Source: Rusavskia elegans (Eukaryota > Ascomycota > Lecanoromycetes > Teloschistales > Teloschistaceae). From it: a stretch of DNA of 64,000 nt. Shown here one piece after another: positions 24,919 to 37,925 of the stretch. The position numbers and the translations under genes are program-made. Numbering within the stretch: the stretch's first letter is position 1; the number at the start of each line of letters is the position of its first letter. The notes beneath the pieces were generated by a model. The model did not search any database, had not been told where the DNA came from, and saw only the letters and a program-made list of their open reading frames with translations. The stretch lies in NCBI GenBank assembly GCA_011316305.1, contig SAUG01000138.1, positions 62,001 through 126,000 on the forward strand. Reading direction: 5' to 3'.

Positions 24919-25080
24919 GTAAATCTTAATATATTACTTGAATATATTATCATTATTTAATTATTAAAATAATTATATTTTAAATATATTATATAATCGG
25001 GTCGGATCCGGGTCGAGTTATTAAAATCGAGTCGGATATCCGATAGTTCGACGGAAATTCGATCCGAACCGGCCAGTCTA

Positions 25081-25362
25081 TTTATATATAATATTATTTT
25101 TAAATTCTCTTCGTTTTATACGGCTACGAGCTATATAAAATCCCTACTATTATATTTTTTTTATAGTTCTCGGTCTTCTATTTAATAAAGACTTTAAAAA
25201 TTTAAATTAAATACTTTTTTCTTTTCTTTTATCTACTTTTTTTAGATTTTGTTTTTTTTTTCGGCGGCTTTAACGTTTTTAATTATTTGAATATATCTCT
25301 AATCTAGAAATCTAATATTGTTATTATCATTTCTTTTCCCCGAAATAAATTTCTTTTAATAT
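25081..25362. other. Unassigned spacer
   Basis: About 280 bp between the hAT element and element D. It begins with the right TTTATATA duplication. Pyrimidine-rich tracts (around 25215-25270) are present. I see no gene or repeat end. Confidence 0.4.
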
Positions 25363-25367
25363 TAAAT

Positions 25368-25772
25368 TGTAACGTCCTTGTATATTAGAAGGCGTCACGT
25401 TCGAGTCTAGCTACAGCCGTAGGCGTAGTCCGAACTACTAAATAGTAAAGAAATTTTAGTATAAATTATCGTAACTAATTTTATATAGCCGTAAAAATTA
25501 AGTTATAATATTATAAAGCGTTTTCGCTTTAGAGATAATTATATTAGAAAAGAATAAAATAGTACTTAATATTTATACTATTAACTAATAAAAAAAGCTA
25601 TCTAATAGATATAAAAAGTAATATATATAGTAAAAAAGCCGATATATCCGATAGAGCCGACCTATTAAATAGAAGCGGCTCTATAATTTTAGCGGTTCTA
25701 ACTAGATTAAACTATTAGTCCGTTTGTCTAATTAATAAAAGTATATATTTCTATAGAATTATCGACGTAATA
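25368..25772 (-). repeat. 3' LTR of element D
   Basis: 405-bp LTR starting with intact TGTAACGTCC and ending GACGTAATA. It still has several CpG and a few TpG sites. Confidence 0.88.
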
Positions 25773-25899
25773 TAGTTTTTTCTATAATATTTTTTTCGTA
25801 GTATATTTTATCTATAGAATATAAATCCTTTTTTTCTATCTTTTTTTCTTTTTCTTTTATTAAAACTCTATTATACGTTATCGAAATTTTAATTTTCGG

Positions 25900-28310
25900 C
25901 TTTACTAATATATTTAATATCGAAATAAAAATATATTTTTATTCTAAAGTCGTTATTTTTACGATTTAATAAAAATTTTTAATGTTTTTCCGAATACCGA
26001 TATCTATAAAAAATATATAAAATTAAAACGACCTTATAATATTATTATATTAGAGGAAAATTATACGATTATAGAACTTTTTTCTATATTATAACTAATA
26101 ATTTTATTATAGAAAAATATCTCGAAAAATAAAAAACTAAATTTTATCCTGAAATTAAAAATACTATATCCGAATATTTAAATAAAAATAAAAAGATTTA
26201 AATAAAATATTTCCGCTAAAAAGGAAATTATATTAGTTTATTTATCAATAAATTAAATCTATATTAATTATTTATAAAGTAAATTCGCTTTATTCAATAT
26301 TTTAAAACTTTTAAAAAGAAGGAAAATAATTTTATTATTTAAAAATAATAGATTTTATCCAGATTTAATAAAATTAAAAATTTTATTTTTTTTATTTAAA
26401 CTAATAGTTTTATACTAATTATATTAATGATATCTCTTAAATCTATTCCAATATTTAATTTAGACGATTTTAATAGATTTCTAAAAGAATTTAATTCCTT
26501 TTAACTATTAAAATATCTAATATTCAAAAAAATATTTAGCGAAAAATTCTTTTAATATATTTTTATTTTCTATTTATTTTAATCTAGATATCGATATTAT
26601 AAATTTTATTTAGCTTTTTTAAAATTTCTATTTATTTCTATTTTTTAGCTACTATATTATTTTATAATAATAAAAATAGGAAGTTACCGAATTTTTTATT
26701 TTTTAAGTAAATATTTAGTATAGAATCTAGCGATTTTTTATTTATATTTAAAATTTTTTTTTCAATAAAATTATAATCGATTTATTCTATTTATTTTACT
26801 ATAATATAATTGATTTTTTTACTATAATTTGTTTATAGTTATTAAATTATATTTTAGTATTGTAATAACTTATTTCTTGTTATTATAATAGATACTATTA
26901 TTTTTTCTAGATTTCTATTTTCTATATTTTACTTTTTTTTTAAACTTTTTATCTAAAATTTAGATCTATTTATAGTTTATATTAAATATAATATTATTTT
27001 CTTTATAGAAAAGATTTCTATATAAAAAAAGGTATATTATTTATAGTTTTATTCGCTTTTTTATAATCTTTCTATATACTAGCGTTTTCGAAATCGATTT
27101 TTTCTATTTATTTTCGAAAAGGATATATTATTTTAGGCTTTTAACTAGTCTGAAATCCATAATATCTATAAATCTATTTTTTATTTTAATTTCTATATCT
27201 AAAATTTTATTTTTTTATTAAAAAGATATTTAGATATATTTTTTGATTTATTTTTATAGTTTTTTTTATAATTTTTTTTTTTTTTTTTTTTATAGAAACT
27301 ATTATTTAGTAACTTTCGATTCTAATTTTAAATGTTTTAGTAAACGATTTTTCTATTTTCTATATTTTAAATTCTATAGTTAGTTTTTTTTATTTTTTTC
27401 GCTTTTTACAGTTTTATAGAGTACTATTCTAATCCGATTTTATTTATTAAAAAGATTAATTAATTAGTATTAAGATGAACTATCTAACTTTTAATTATTA
27501 ATTTTTTTTTTTTTTTTAAATAATTTTTTTATTATTTTAAATTAGTATTCGATTATTTCTATTTATTTTTTAGTTAGATAATATTTTTTAGATATTTTAT
27601 CTCTCTATATAAATAATGAACTCTAGTCTATAACTTTCTATTTTTAGTAATATCGAGTTTTATTAGATTTTCTTTAAATTATTTTTTAGTAAACTCTGTT
27701 TTATTAAACGCCAATTTATCTATATACTATTAATATTATCTAGAATTAAATAATATCACTAGTTTGGTTAATAGTATTAATAAATTAAGTTTTTCGATTA
27801 CTACTATAATATTTTTAATTTTATTATTAAATTTTTTATAGAAATTAATTTTTAAAGTTATATCTTTCTAGTCTATTTTAAAAACTAGTATTCCAGACTA
27901 AATAATATAAATAACTATCGACTACTATTATTTTAGAACTATTAATCTTTTTTCTATTACCCTATTTTTATTATTATTTCTAAAAGCTTTCTTTATAGCT
28001 ATAATTAGATTATTAAAATTATAAAAAATCTTGAATATTTTATTTTCTTTTTAATTTTTAGGATTATTAAAATAGTTTTTTACGTAGGACTGTATCTAAT
28101 TAATGGTTACTTTTTCTAGATATATTATTATAAATAAAATTTTAACAATTTTATTTAGAAATTAGTTTTTATATAATATAAAATAGATAATTATTTAGAT
28201 AGACTATAGTTTTAAAGATTTTCTATTTTCTTTATAGATATTAGATATTATCGTTTTAATAGTTATAGTTTAATCTATAGAATAGAATAATAAAACTAAT
28301 AAAGTCAATA
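25900..28310 (-). pseudogene. gag-protease relic of element D
   Basis: Aligns through its length with the relic of C. The zinc knuckle lies around 27640-27590 (VHYLYREIKYLKN), preceded by ELDITKNRKL. It is more mutated than the C copy, with long runs of T and A. Nothing beyond the protease-like patch resembles a polymerase. Confidence 0.6.
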
Positions 28311-28317
28311 ATTAAAA

Positions 28318-28719
28318 TAGAATATTTTTATATATTAGAAAATATTACGTTCGAATCTAGCTATAGCTATAGGCGTTGTCCGAAATATTAAATAGTAAAA
28401 AAGTTCTAGTATAGATAATTGTAACTAATTTTATATAACCATAAAAGTAAAATTATAATATTATAAAACGTTTTTATTATATAGATAATTATAAAAAAAT
28501 TTGGATAGTATTTAATAATTATATTAACGACTAATAAAAAAAGCTATCTAATAGATATAAAAAGCGATATATATAATAAAAAGATCGATATATCCGATAG
28601 ATCCGATCTACTAAATATAAACAGCCCTATAGTTCTAGCGGCTTCAATTAAATAAAGTTATTAGTTCGTTTATCTAATTAATAAACGTAAATATTTCTAT
28701 AGAATTATAGATATAAATT
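28318..28719 (-). repeat. 5' LTR of element D
   Basis: Begins TAGAATATTTTTA, a RIP form of the family start. It is cut near its end by the hAT element at 28720, and the last nine bases reappear at 41539-41547. GATATAAATT before the hAT and GATATAATAT after it show the shared target, although the left copy seems to have two extra or changed bases. Confidence 0.8.
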
Positions 28720-28909
28720 TAGATTGGCTACTTTATTACGGGTTCCCGTCGGTATTTCGGGAATCCGATTTAAATTTTAGCGAATTAGTTCGACTCGATC
28801 CGCTAAATAGTATAGATCGGTTTCTAAAATTAGAATCGAAAATTAGATCGGATTATAGAATAGAAACCGATAGAAATTTAATTTAACTCGATTTATTTAA
28901 AAAGTATTT

Positions 28910-30344
28910 AATTTAATCTATTTATAATATTTTCTTTTTTCTTTTTTAAAAAGATTTTTTTCCCGAAATAATATTTTATTTTCTAGTTATATCTAATTAT
29001 ATATATTCTATAGCTCTTTTAAAGTTTTTTCCAATTTAAAATCTGTAGTATAATTATAGTATTTAATTATTACTATCTATTTTATATATTTTCGAGTTAT
29101 TTAAATTTAGTTCTACTAATAAATTCCTTTCGTAAAACTAAAAATCTATTCTATTTCTATCGAGGAGATTAGATAAATAAAAATATTATTAACTATCTAT
29201 ATTAGTTTTAGAAAGTTCGAAATATTATTGTTCTAAAATATCTAATTTAGATTATCTTCGGTAGTATTAGTATAAAGATATCGATTAGCTTCGAAAGTAG
29301 CTATTCGAAAATACTAAAGATATTAAAAAATACTATTTAAAATAAATAATACAGGCTTTAAATGAATTGGTAAAGTTACAATATATTACTATTTTAAAAT
29401 ACTTATTTTCTTTTATATAGCGGGTTTTAGGCTTTAATAGATCGATAGAAGTCCTATAATATCTAGTAAAGTATTTTTTAAATTCGATCCGATATCTATT
29501 TTTATATTCTAAAAAATCTTTTATTTTTTTATCGTTATCTTCGTTATTCTAGTTTTAAAAAAAAGTCAAATTTTACTATAGAATCTAAAATATTGGTAAA
29601 ATTATAAATTAATTTATTTTTATTTTTAGTACGACAATAATATTTTATAAACTTTATATTAGTATTATTATCAACTATTTATATTATTTCTTTATTAATA
29701 TAATTTAATAATCGAACTACTTTTTCCAAGAAATCGAAAATAGTACTATAAAATCGGAATACTAAATGAATTCTAATATCTATAGTTTTTAAAACTAATA
29801 AAATAATTTTATATAACGGCAGTGATATACTATTTATATAGAAGAGAAATTACTATTTATCTATATTAAAGGTAATCCTATATACTCGTAGAATTTACTA
29901 ATATTTTTCTATTAATTTATTAACGAAATAGCGTAAATAAAATACTCGATAAATTATAAAAGATATTGAATTCTATTAAATATAGATATTTTAAAATATA
30001 TTTCTAGATTAGAAATTTGTAAATCGACTCTTTTCTAGATTTCTTTAAAACGAAATTTATATTAAAAGAAAGTAGATATATAGACTATAGTAGTACGAAT
30101 CTAAAATAAATATTAGTTTTAAAATGTTTAAATTTATATTATTTACGTATATTACCCTTTTTATAATACTAGATAGTCTAGTATTTATATTTCTAATTTA
30201 TTTATTATCTAATTTTTAGATAGTATCGTCGCTAATTATTTATAATCTATTAGTTTTAATAAAGTTTTAGACTACTGGACTAATTATATAAATTAGATAA
30301 AATAGGAAATTTCAGGCTCGATTCTATCGGCTATCGAACTGAAT
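28910..30344. other. Interior of the large hAT element, part 1
   Basis: 1.4 kb of AT-rich sequence. Minus-strand frames give runs such as RIATFEANRYLYTNTTEDN, but no known domain stands out. If this element encodes a hAT transposase, this part and 40211-41400 are the two halves. Positions 30345-30349 (AAAAA) are the left target duplication of element G. Confidence 0.4.
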
Positions 30345-30349
30345 AAAAA

Positions 30350-30542
30350 TGTTATGGAACAAGCTTTTATAAAGCCGAAAGGTATGTGATAAATTGCCCG
30401 ATTAGATTTAGTGCGGCTCGCTAGATTAGATAGCGGCCTTGGCACGTATTTTTTATACCCGCAGGCTTCTTCTATAGAATATCAATCTTATAAAAATCCT
30501 TCTACTATCCAATTATTATCTATATTTGATCTCGTTATAATA
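30350..30542 (+). repeat. Left LTR of element G
   Basis: 193 bp starting TGTTATGGAACAAGC and ending CTCGTTATAATA. It matches 37733-37925 at the same length. Confidence 0.9.
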
Positions 30543-30829
30543 AATAGTAGTAATAATTAGGTTTAGATCTTTCTACGTTATCTATTGTAGGACCCTCAGT
30601 TTTTCTACTCGCTGAGTAGCTAATAAAAATACCCAGTTGCCGACTAGCATCTCTATCTGCCTCTACGGTATTACCAGGTATCTTTAAAATATTACCAGCT
30701 CCCGTAGAGCCTCCAGCGAAATTACCTGTATCTTCTACGCTTCCGAGTATACTCTTTAGCCCTCTACCGAGATCTTCAGCTCCTCCACCGAGATCTTAGG
30801 CCCCTATACCAACTCCTCCCTTAGAAATC
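30543..30829 (+). other. Interior of G left of element H
   Basis: 287 bp, lightly mutated and rich in CTC, CCT and ACC words, which continue the proline/serine-rich character of the G frame. It ends with AAATC (30825-30829), the left target duplication of H. No initiation codon can be singled out. Confidence 0.5.
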
Positions 30830-31050
30830 TGTGGGACGATTGGATGTGGATGTAAAATCGTACTGATTGAGATATACGAGAAGCGAAATCTATAGAATTA
30901 CTAAATTATATAGAATATAGCTGCTACTAAAATACGCTAAACCTAATAGAGTAGGTACTATATCTAAATAAATAAGTTACGTAATCTTAGCGACTATTTT
31001 GGAGAAATTTAGATAATTCTCTTATAATAATCCCGCTATATAGGCTTTGA
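30830..31050 (-). repeat. 3' LTR of element H
   Basis: 221 bp beginning TGTGGGACGATTGG. It is less mutated than its partner at 36287 (which begins TATAGGACGATTAG) at that end, while the partner is less mutated at the other end (CCATACAGG versus CTATATAGG). RIP acted unevenly along each copy. Confidence 0.92.
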
Positions 31051-31079
31051 TATCCCGTTAAAATCGATTATTTATATTT

Positions 31080-34000
31080 TTAAGCTTAATTCTATTCCTC
31101 GCTGCTATATATTATTATAATCTTTATCTTTCTCTTTAGTTTAATCGGATTTAGATATAATAGCGATATTTAGAATATTAGAAGCGGCGGCGGAAGAATC
31201 GCTATTATAGTATTTTTTTAGAAGAAGATTCTGGAACTCTAGTAAGTTTATAAATTCTTTATAATATTAAGGTAGAAGGGCTTTCGTAAAGCTATCTACT
31301 AAAATTACTACGGAAGCTATATATCTAATAGATATATTTCTATTACGAACCTTCTAGTATAGCTAGTAATAATATATATTAACGTAGCGGAGCTTCGTTA
31401 TAAACTACGAGTTAACGTTCTAAAATATTTATATCGTTTATATATTATCGATTTAGATATACGGCTTATAGTCTGGATTAAATAATATTTCTTTAAACAA
31501 CCGATTCTACTAGAGGAATACTTTCCTACTAGCGGTAGCTACGAGGAACTCGGCTTTAGTTAAATTTATTATAACTATTTCCTACTTTAAAGCTTTTTAG
31601 TCTATTATTCCGCCGAATAATTTAAACGCGTAGCTCTATAAGCTTCGCCGAATTAATAGATTATTAGCGAATAAAGCGTCCGATAAAGTAATAAATAATA
31701 TATTTAGATCGGTTATATAGATATTAAAGACAATTAAATAGAATCTATAATACCCTAAATACTATATAGTTTTAATTACTAATTCTAGATAGCGTTCCGA
31801 TAGATTCGTTAAGAATTCTAAAAGCTTTAAAGCGGTATAACTAATATTAGCGCGAGTAATAACGGCTACGAAATTAAATAATCCGACTAGTTATTAGTAT
31901 AGTAGAATTTACTAGGGTTCGGCCGTATTTATATTTTTAGTAAACGTTTCGGAGCTAATAAATAGAGTTTTAGGAACTTTACTTAATAAGTTAATATTAT
32001 ATTTTTTTATAATTCTATCGATATATTAGTCTTAATATAATAATAGTTTATAGGTTTCGCGATCGCGAGTAATACGAATTTCTAAAAACTAGGATATTTC
32101 GCCTAGATATTTTATTTTGTAGCGCTTAAAGAACTTTACCTAGAATTTCTTAATATATTATCTATAGCGGTCCTCGTAGATAATATAAATATCGTCTATA
32201 AAGAAAAATAGTATTATATATTTATAAACGAATAAATATTCGGTTTCGGGTACCGCTAAAAATTCTAGGTCTACTAAAGTATTTAAAAGATAGTAAAACT
32301 ATAGCGTCGGCGACTATTTTAGGCTATAGAGCGCTTTAAAGAGTTATAAAAGGATAGACTTCGACCTTTTCTAGCCTAGTAGAGGCTTAATATAAGTAAG
32401 TTCGTTAATTTCGTAATTAAAGAAGGTATTAACCGTATTATATTATCTGATTTAGAGTTTAAAATACGTAATAATAGCTATAAATATCCGAAAGATATAA
32501 ATCGCTAAAATAATAGCGTAGATATTAGTATCGATACTCTAGAAGTTATCTCTAATATAAAGGCGTACCTTTAATTTAGTTAGATAATCCTATTTATCGA
32601 ATACATATTTAAAAATCTATATAAAAAGGATAGGCTTTTTACTATATTAAGCTATAGTATTAAATACTACTTCCTTCCAGGTATTTTTATTCTATAGTTT
32701 CTTTATTTCGATTTAAATAGTTTCTATAAATCTTTCTATAAGCGGATATTTTAATATATTATTTTGGAAACGAGGCTCCGGCGGTAGTTAATTATAGTAA
32801 TACTGTATTTCTAGTAGAAAAGGCTAATAGTCTAGTATTAGAGCGCTATCTTCGTATATTATACGAGCTAGAAAATAGGCGGCGAATACTATAAAAAAAG
32901 CTATAGGAATTCCGGTAGCAATATATTAAAAGAAAATTATATAAACTTCGCTCCGTTCTAATTTTTTTATAATCTTTTTCGTATCTATTTCTTCGGCTTT
33001 ATTTATTTTATTAGTCTTCTTTCGACGGCGTATAATATCTAGAAGAATAATATTATCTTTAGTATAGTATAGTTTATTTAGGCTACGAGTTTTCTTTAGT
33101 TCTAAAGGTATAGAAATAGGCGGAAAAGAATCTTTATTATCATTAAAGGATCTAGGTATATTTTTATCGAATATAAATATACTATTAAATAATTATATAT
33201 CTATTTAATCGAGTTCACTAAACTATCCTATTACTTTTATAAAAGAAGTACTTTCGTTAGTAGGATTATAGTATAATTTATTAGCTAAATCTCCGCTATT
33301 ATAGCTATTTTATAGCGGCGTCCTACCCCCTAAAATAGGAGGCGATAGAAGAAGCTGGTTTTCTTTATCTTTTTCTTTATTATTAGATATTAAAGGCGAG
33401 AATTCTTTTTTAGATATATTCGGATTTATTTAGATCTATTTAGAAGTATTATTTTTATCGCTTTCGCTATTACTAAATTTAGTAATAGAATTGTCTATAC
33501 GTAGGATATTAAATATATTATATAGGAACGGCTCCGTCTATAGCTAAATTTAATTAACTTTTCTAGATTAGTAGAATAAAGTCTCGTTAAATATAATATT
33601 ACGAGTACGGATAACTTTCCTCTAGCTTAAAATCTAAATAAAATAGATATTCGTACTATTATATCCTACTAGAAATCTAATATAAACTATAGAAAGTAGT
33701 TTCTAGAATCTTAAAATATATTTATTTAATATATAGGCCTTATAGCCGTATACTCGAAGGTAATCTATATATAGAACGGTCTTCGTAACTATTTAGAATA
33801 CAATCTTCTATATAAGCTTCTTCTTTAGTATAATATTTATAATATAGGCGGCGGCTAAAATAATCTAGGGCTAAAAATAATACGGGAAATTTACTCCGTT
33901 TATTATTACTCGAGCTTTAATAATAAAAATATAGCCTAATCGTTCCGAATAACTATTCTAAATTTATATATCTAGAGTAATAGATTCCTAGAAAATTCTT

Positions 34001-36200
34001 AGCTCTATAATAAAGTTTAAAATTTTTTTACCTAAGATTAACTTTATATCCGACCGTATAAATACTATTATACTATTATAGCGTATTTATATAAATTTAA
34101 AAGAGCGGTAAAAGAACTTAGTAGCTTTTATTTTAAAGTAATAGGTTTTAACGATATAGAAATCTGTTTTAGTATATATAAGATATAAGATCCAGTAATA
34201 ACGGTTTAGACCGGCGGCTATTAGAGTTAAATTATAGATAATACGATAGAAAGACTCGTCGGAGTCCTCTAACTTACGTAAAGAGATTAAAATAATCTAG
34301 TAGACTTTAGAGACGGCGTATATTATATATTTATTAGTTAATAGTACTTTGGTTTTATCCGTAATCTCTACCCCTTTAGCTGCTTACTATAGGTACTAGA
34401 TAGCTTCGTCGGCGGCGTAAATAAAGAGCTAGTACTAGTCCTTAGTTATATCTACTTTAGCTAAAGCGAAAGACGGTAGAATAACGTCTCTATATCTATT
34501 TATATTATCTTCTAGTATAGATAACTCGCTAATTATTTTATATTTAATAATAGTTTCCCTATTACGTTTAATACGAAGAGTTCTAGAATCTTTAAAAAGG
34601 TTACCTTTCTTCTATATATATTCTTCTAAAATTAAATTAGTTATAAAATTAGAAATATAATTTACGTTAGAAAGTTTTAATATTATTTTACTATTTAGCA
34701 AATTAATATTAACTATAATAATTCCGTATTATATAATCGGTATAGATCCTTCGCCTATAATAATATATAAGCCGTTAATATAGTCTCGGTTTTTAACGAA
34801 GCGGTAGGCTATAGAATTATTATATAGATTAATTACTAAATTACTATTAAGGACCTAAAGTAAATAAAGGAAATAATTAGCGACGAAGGTTCCTAGAAAT
34901 ATAGCTAATAAAACGCTAGTAGATACTAATTTATCGTCTTTTTCGCTACTTTTATATTCCTTTTTAGTACGTTAATTAGAGTACTTATATTTCTTCCGTA
35001 TTTTTTTATCGCTATCTTATTTATTTTTAACCTTTTTTATTTTTACTGCTTTAAAATTAAAGCTGGCTAGCTTTTTTAGATAACTCCTTCCGAAATATTC
35101 TATAATATAGTAGTATTTTTTAAAAAAATACTTTAGGCTATAGACGTATTTTAGCGGCTTATTATTATTTTCTATAGCAGTAAATATAGTATAGGCGTTA
35201 GAGACTTTAAGGTTATATAGGCGAACGTAGTTACGGAATTCCTCGATAAATTTATAATACTGTTCTTTATAATCCGTAATAAAATCTAGTCTAAACTCGT
35301 AGTTCTGCGAAAGTAAAGAAGCTAGATTATAGATAATAAAGATAAAATCCCGTAATATTTTTCTAGTATCTTTAACTTCTAAAACTCTAATATATTTAGA
35401 CTAAGGATATATCTACGAGTATTTATCGAACTATACTTTAATACTTTGGTTTCGTATAGAGCCTGCGGATAGCTTCTTATACTATCGCTCTATTTCTATA
35501 ATCCTAGCGGAATCGGTAGATACGATTCTGGACTATAGTATTTATAGCAAATCCTATAAATAAGGTTTAATAAATCTAAGAAATACTAGGCCTACTACTA
35601 AGATATTTTCGTAAATATAGTTAACTATACTAGCGATTGCTTTCCGTTTTTCTTCGTATCTATTATAGGATTATTGATAGCGCTATTTAATATTATTATA
35701 AATCTTTTATACTGCGCTATTTTATTCCTAGATTACTATAGTTATTAGAAGTATTTCTATCGGCGGAATATATACCGGAAAGGTTAGTTTTTACCTTTAT
35801 TAAAGTTTATTAGGTTAAGAGAGATCGATATAGTTCTAAATACGTATTTAAACTACTTTAGCTAAAATAATTACGATCTACTAGTTCTAATCCTTAGTTT
35901 AAACTAGGATAATAGATCGTTTAGACGCTATACTAATAATATAGGAGGGTATTTAAACGCTCGGTAGGAGCTAGAATAATATTAAAAGAAGAAATATCTA
36001 GTAATAAAGTCTTCCTTTATATTCGCTAGTATATAGCTTAAGCTTATAACTATAAAGTAAATTACTCTTTCTTTTAGTCGTTTAGTAGATATTCTAGTAA
36101 ATTAATTGCTTTACGTAATTATTTCTAGTAGAACTATAGTAAAAATTTTCTTCTACTAGTAATAAATATCGCGGTAATAGTTTTTTCCGCTTATTATTTA
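31080..36200 (-). pseudogene. copia gag-pol relic of element H
   Basis: Minus-strand polyprotein relic. The region before the integrase reads EEYIQKKGNLFKDSRTL-type and LEDNINRYRDVILPS around 34640-34480. The integrase zinc-binding and first catalytic segments follow (AKGVEITDKTKV, then KLEDSDESFYRIIYNL at about 34270-34225). RT has FFFIDDIYIIYEDRYR with the Asp pair intact at 32199-32191, followed by YLGEISFLEIRITRDR, where the family has F-L-G-I-R-I. RNase H should lie at 32000-31100 but I could not read motifs there. Gag occupies about 36200-35000. Order integrase before RT identifies Ty1/copia. Many Gln and Trp codons are stops. Confidence 0.85.
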
Positions 36201-36286
36201 GATAAATAACTTTTCCTAAAGTAATAAATATTTACCGATAAAAATTACTAGATATCGCTTTAATCTATAGTACCCGGGCTTATAAC

Positions 36287-36507
36287 TATAGGACGATTAG
36301 ATATAGATATATAATCGTATTAATTAAATTATACGAAAAGCGAAATCTATAGAATTACTAAATTATATAGAATATAGCTATTACTAAAATACGCTAAACC
36401 TAAAAGAGTAGATACTATATCTAAATAGGTAAGTTACGTAATTTCAGCGACTATTTTAGAAAAACTCAGATAACTTTCTTATGATAATCCCGCCATACAG
36501 GCTCTCA
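36287..36507 (-). repeat. 5' LTR of element H
   Basis: 221 bp ending GGCTCTCA, followed by the AAATC duplication. In element orientation this is the upstream, promoter-bearing LTR. Confidence 0.92.
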
Positions 36508-36789
36508 AAATCTCTATCTTTTTCTAGCAAATATACGCTAAATTCGCCGGAATTAACGTAAAGGTTAATCCGCCTCCCCGAATCAATAATAAGCAGAACT
36601 AACTACCAGCTCGATCTTTTCTTTAAAGTAGTTAAAAAAGCGGAGAAAGTAGCTAAACCTTCTGTCTATATTTTATTTCGTATTTCTATTTTATAAGAGA
36701 TTTCGCTTTAGCGGCAGTAATAAAAACAAGCGAAAAAGAAAGTAAAGAAATAACGAGCGAAGAAAGTAAAGTAGAAGTACTTCGCTACG

Positions 36790-37480
36790 ATTAATTAAAT
36801 ATACGCGGAATTTCGTTTCGAGTATCCCTATAAATATAAGCGCTGCCCGGAGAGATTCTCGTTAAACAGCCAACTCTACAGGTATATCGAGGCTTATTAT
36901 ACGAAGAAATCGACCGAGATATCTCTTTCCGTTCCTCCTATAACCCCTATACTTTAATAAGTATCTCCGGCACCTCCTTCTCTATTATTCAAGCCTAAAT
37001 CATTACTATCTCCATCCAGCACTCCAATTCCTGCACTAAAAACAGCTCCAGCACCCGAGAAGACCTCTACCCTGGTACAAGTTATCGAGAAACCTCCTGT
37101 GATGCCTCCGCAAATACCTGCCCTTTTATATTATCGAGACCTTCCCGAATTCGACCCTATATTACCTGCCAAATTAATTAAACAATACGAAAAGTCTCTA
37201 TTCGTCTATCTGCCACCTTATAAACGCGCCTATATAATAATTACGCAGCTATTTACTAAATTTAGCTTTATATAGCCTGGACCCTATTTAAAATCAAACC
37301 GGCTAATTAGAAAGCTCGATCTAAAAACTCTAATTTGGCTTCTATCGAACGTAGTAAAAGCCAACTAATCAGCTGCCTCTAAATTAAACTGCGTAAACGC
37401 TTCCGCCGCTAGCTCCGTATCGAACTCCGCCGCCTCCGTACCTTCTACGCCTCTGCCCCCGAAACCACCTCGTTAGCGCT
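36790..37480 (+). pseudogene. C2H2-finger/proline-rich frame of element G
   Basis: One plus-strand frame is nearly open. From about 36800 to 36952 it reads FEYPYKYKRCPERFSLN then LYRYIEAYYTKKS. The spacing fits a C2H2 finger, CX2CX12HX4H, in which the first Cys and both His are now Tyr. After two adjacent TAA codons, at positions where two Gln codons would fit, the same frame is open at 36961-37272 and is rich in Pro and Ser, ending in LPEFDPILPAKLIKQYEKS and LPPYKRAY. Later in-frame stops are single TAG/TAA. The protein could be a gag-like nucleic-acid binder or a captured host gene piece. I do not recognise the family. Confidence 0.6.
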
Positions 37481-37732
37481 ATTCGCTAATACCTTATTGG
37501 CCAGCAAGCTCGCCGCCGCCGTCGCCGCTACTAATTGCGTTATAGTTTTCGAGAAACAGCTTGGAAAATATAGTATATAGTTATTGGTTTGGAATTATTA
37601 TAGAGGTATTAATCCAGCTGCTAGGAGAGTTTCGATACGGTTACTATAGCTCCTGTATAATATAACCGTCTGTCTTTTGCCGGCGCTCGTTATAGTATCG
37701 AAGACGATACCTTTTTTTCTTTTTAGGGTATT

Positions 37733-37925
37733 TATTATAGAGCAAGCTCTTATAAAGCCGAGAGGTATATAATAAGTTGCCCGATTAGACTTAGTGCGGC
37801 TCGCTAGATAAGATAGCGGCTTTGATACGCACCTTTTATGCCCGCAGGCCTCCTCTATAGAATATCAACCTTATAAAAATCCTTCCACCACCTAATTATT
37901 ATCTATATTTGATCTCGTTATAACA
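37733..37925 (+). repeat. Right LTR of element G
   Basis: 193 bp from TATTATAGAGCAAGC to CTCGTTATAACA, the last bases unmutated. It is followed by AAAAA, the right target duplication. Confidence 0.9.

Larger units (their letters stand above)
21327..25080 (-). mobile_element. Non-autonomous hAT element split by element C
   Basis: It runs from TAGATTGGCCGTCGG at 21327 to CCGGCCAGTCTA ending at 25080. The 8-bp target duplication TTTATATA is perfect at 21319-21326 and 25081-25088. Without element C it is 407 bp (21327-21576 plus 24924-25080). The end regions carry repeated GGGTCGG/CCGACCC words. It has no room for a transposase, so it would depend on enzyme from an autonomous copy. Confidence 0.92.
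30830..36507 (-). mobile_element. Ty1/copia LTR retrotransposon H, nested in G
   Basis: 5678 bp with two 221-bp LTRs (30830-31050, 36287-36507) and a perfect 5-bp duplication AAATC (30825-30829, 36508-36512). It carries a minus-strand copia polyprotein relic in the order gag, protease, integrase, RT, RNase H. Stops are scattered but base composition is much closer to normal than in A or B, so it is either younger or less exposed to RIP. Confidence 0.95.
30350..37925 (+). mobile_element. Short LTR element G with C2H2-finger frame
   Basis: LTRs of 193 bp at 30350-30542 and 37733-37925, with ends TGTTAT and ATAACA, and target duplication AAAAA (30345-30349, 37926-37930). Copia element H sits inside it. 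Without H it is about 1.9 kb, far too small for a polymerase, so it is a non-autonomous LTR element. RIP is light here: CpA and TpG are common from 30590 to 30860 and from 36490 to 37930, unlike the surroundings. Orientation is taken from its coding relic. Confidence 0.88.

Noticed and set aside
28720..30344. Minus-strand translation of the large hAT interior as a clear hAT transposase.
   Set aside because: Isolated peptide runs looked suggestive, but no diagnostic motif could be aligned, so only the element ends are used for the call.
36961..37272. Open 104-codon frame as an intact host gene.
   Set aside because: It is part of a longer frame broken by TAA and TAG codons and sits between the LTRs of element G, so it is annotated as an element pseudogene.
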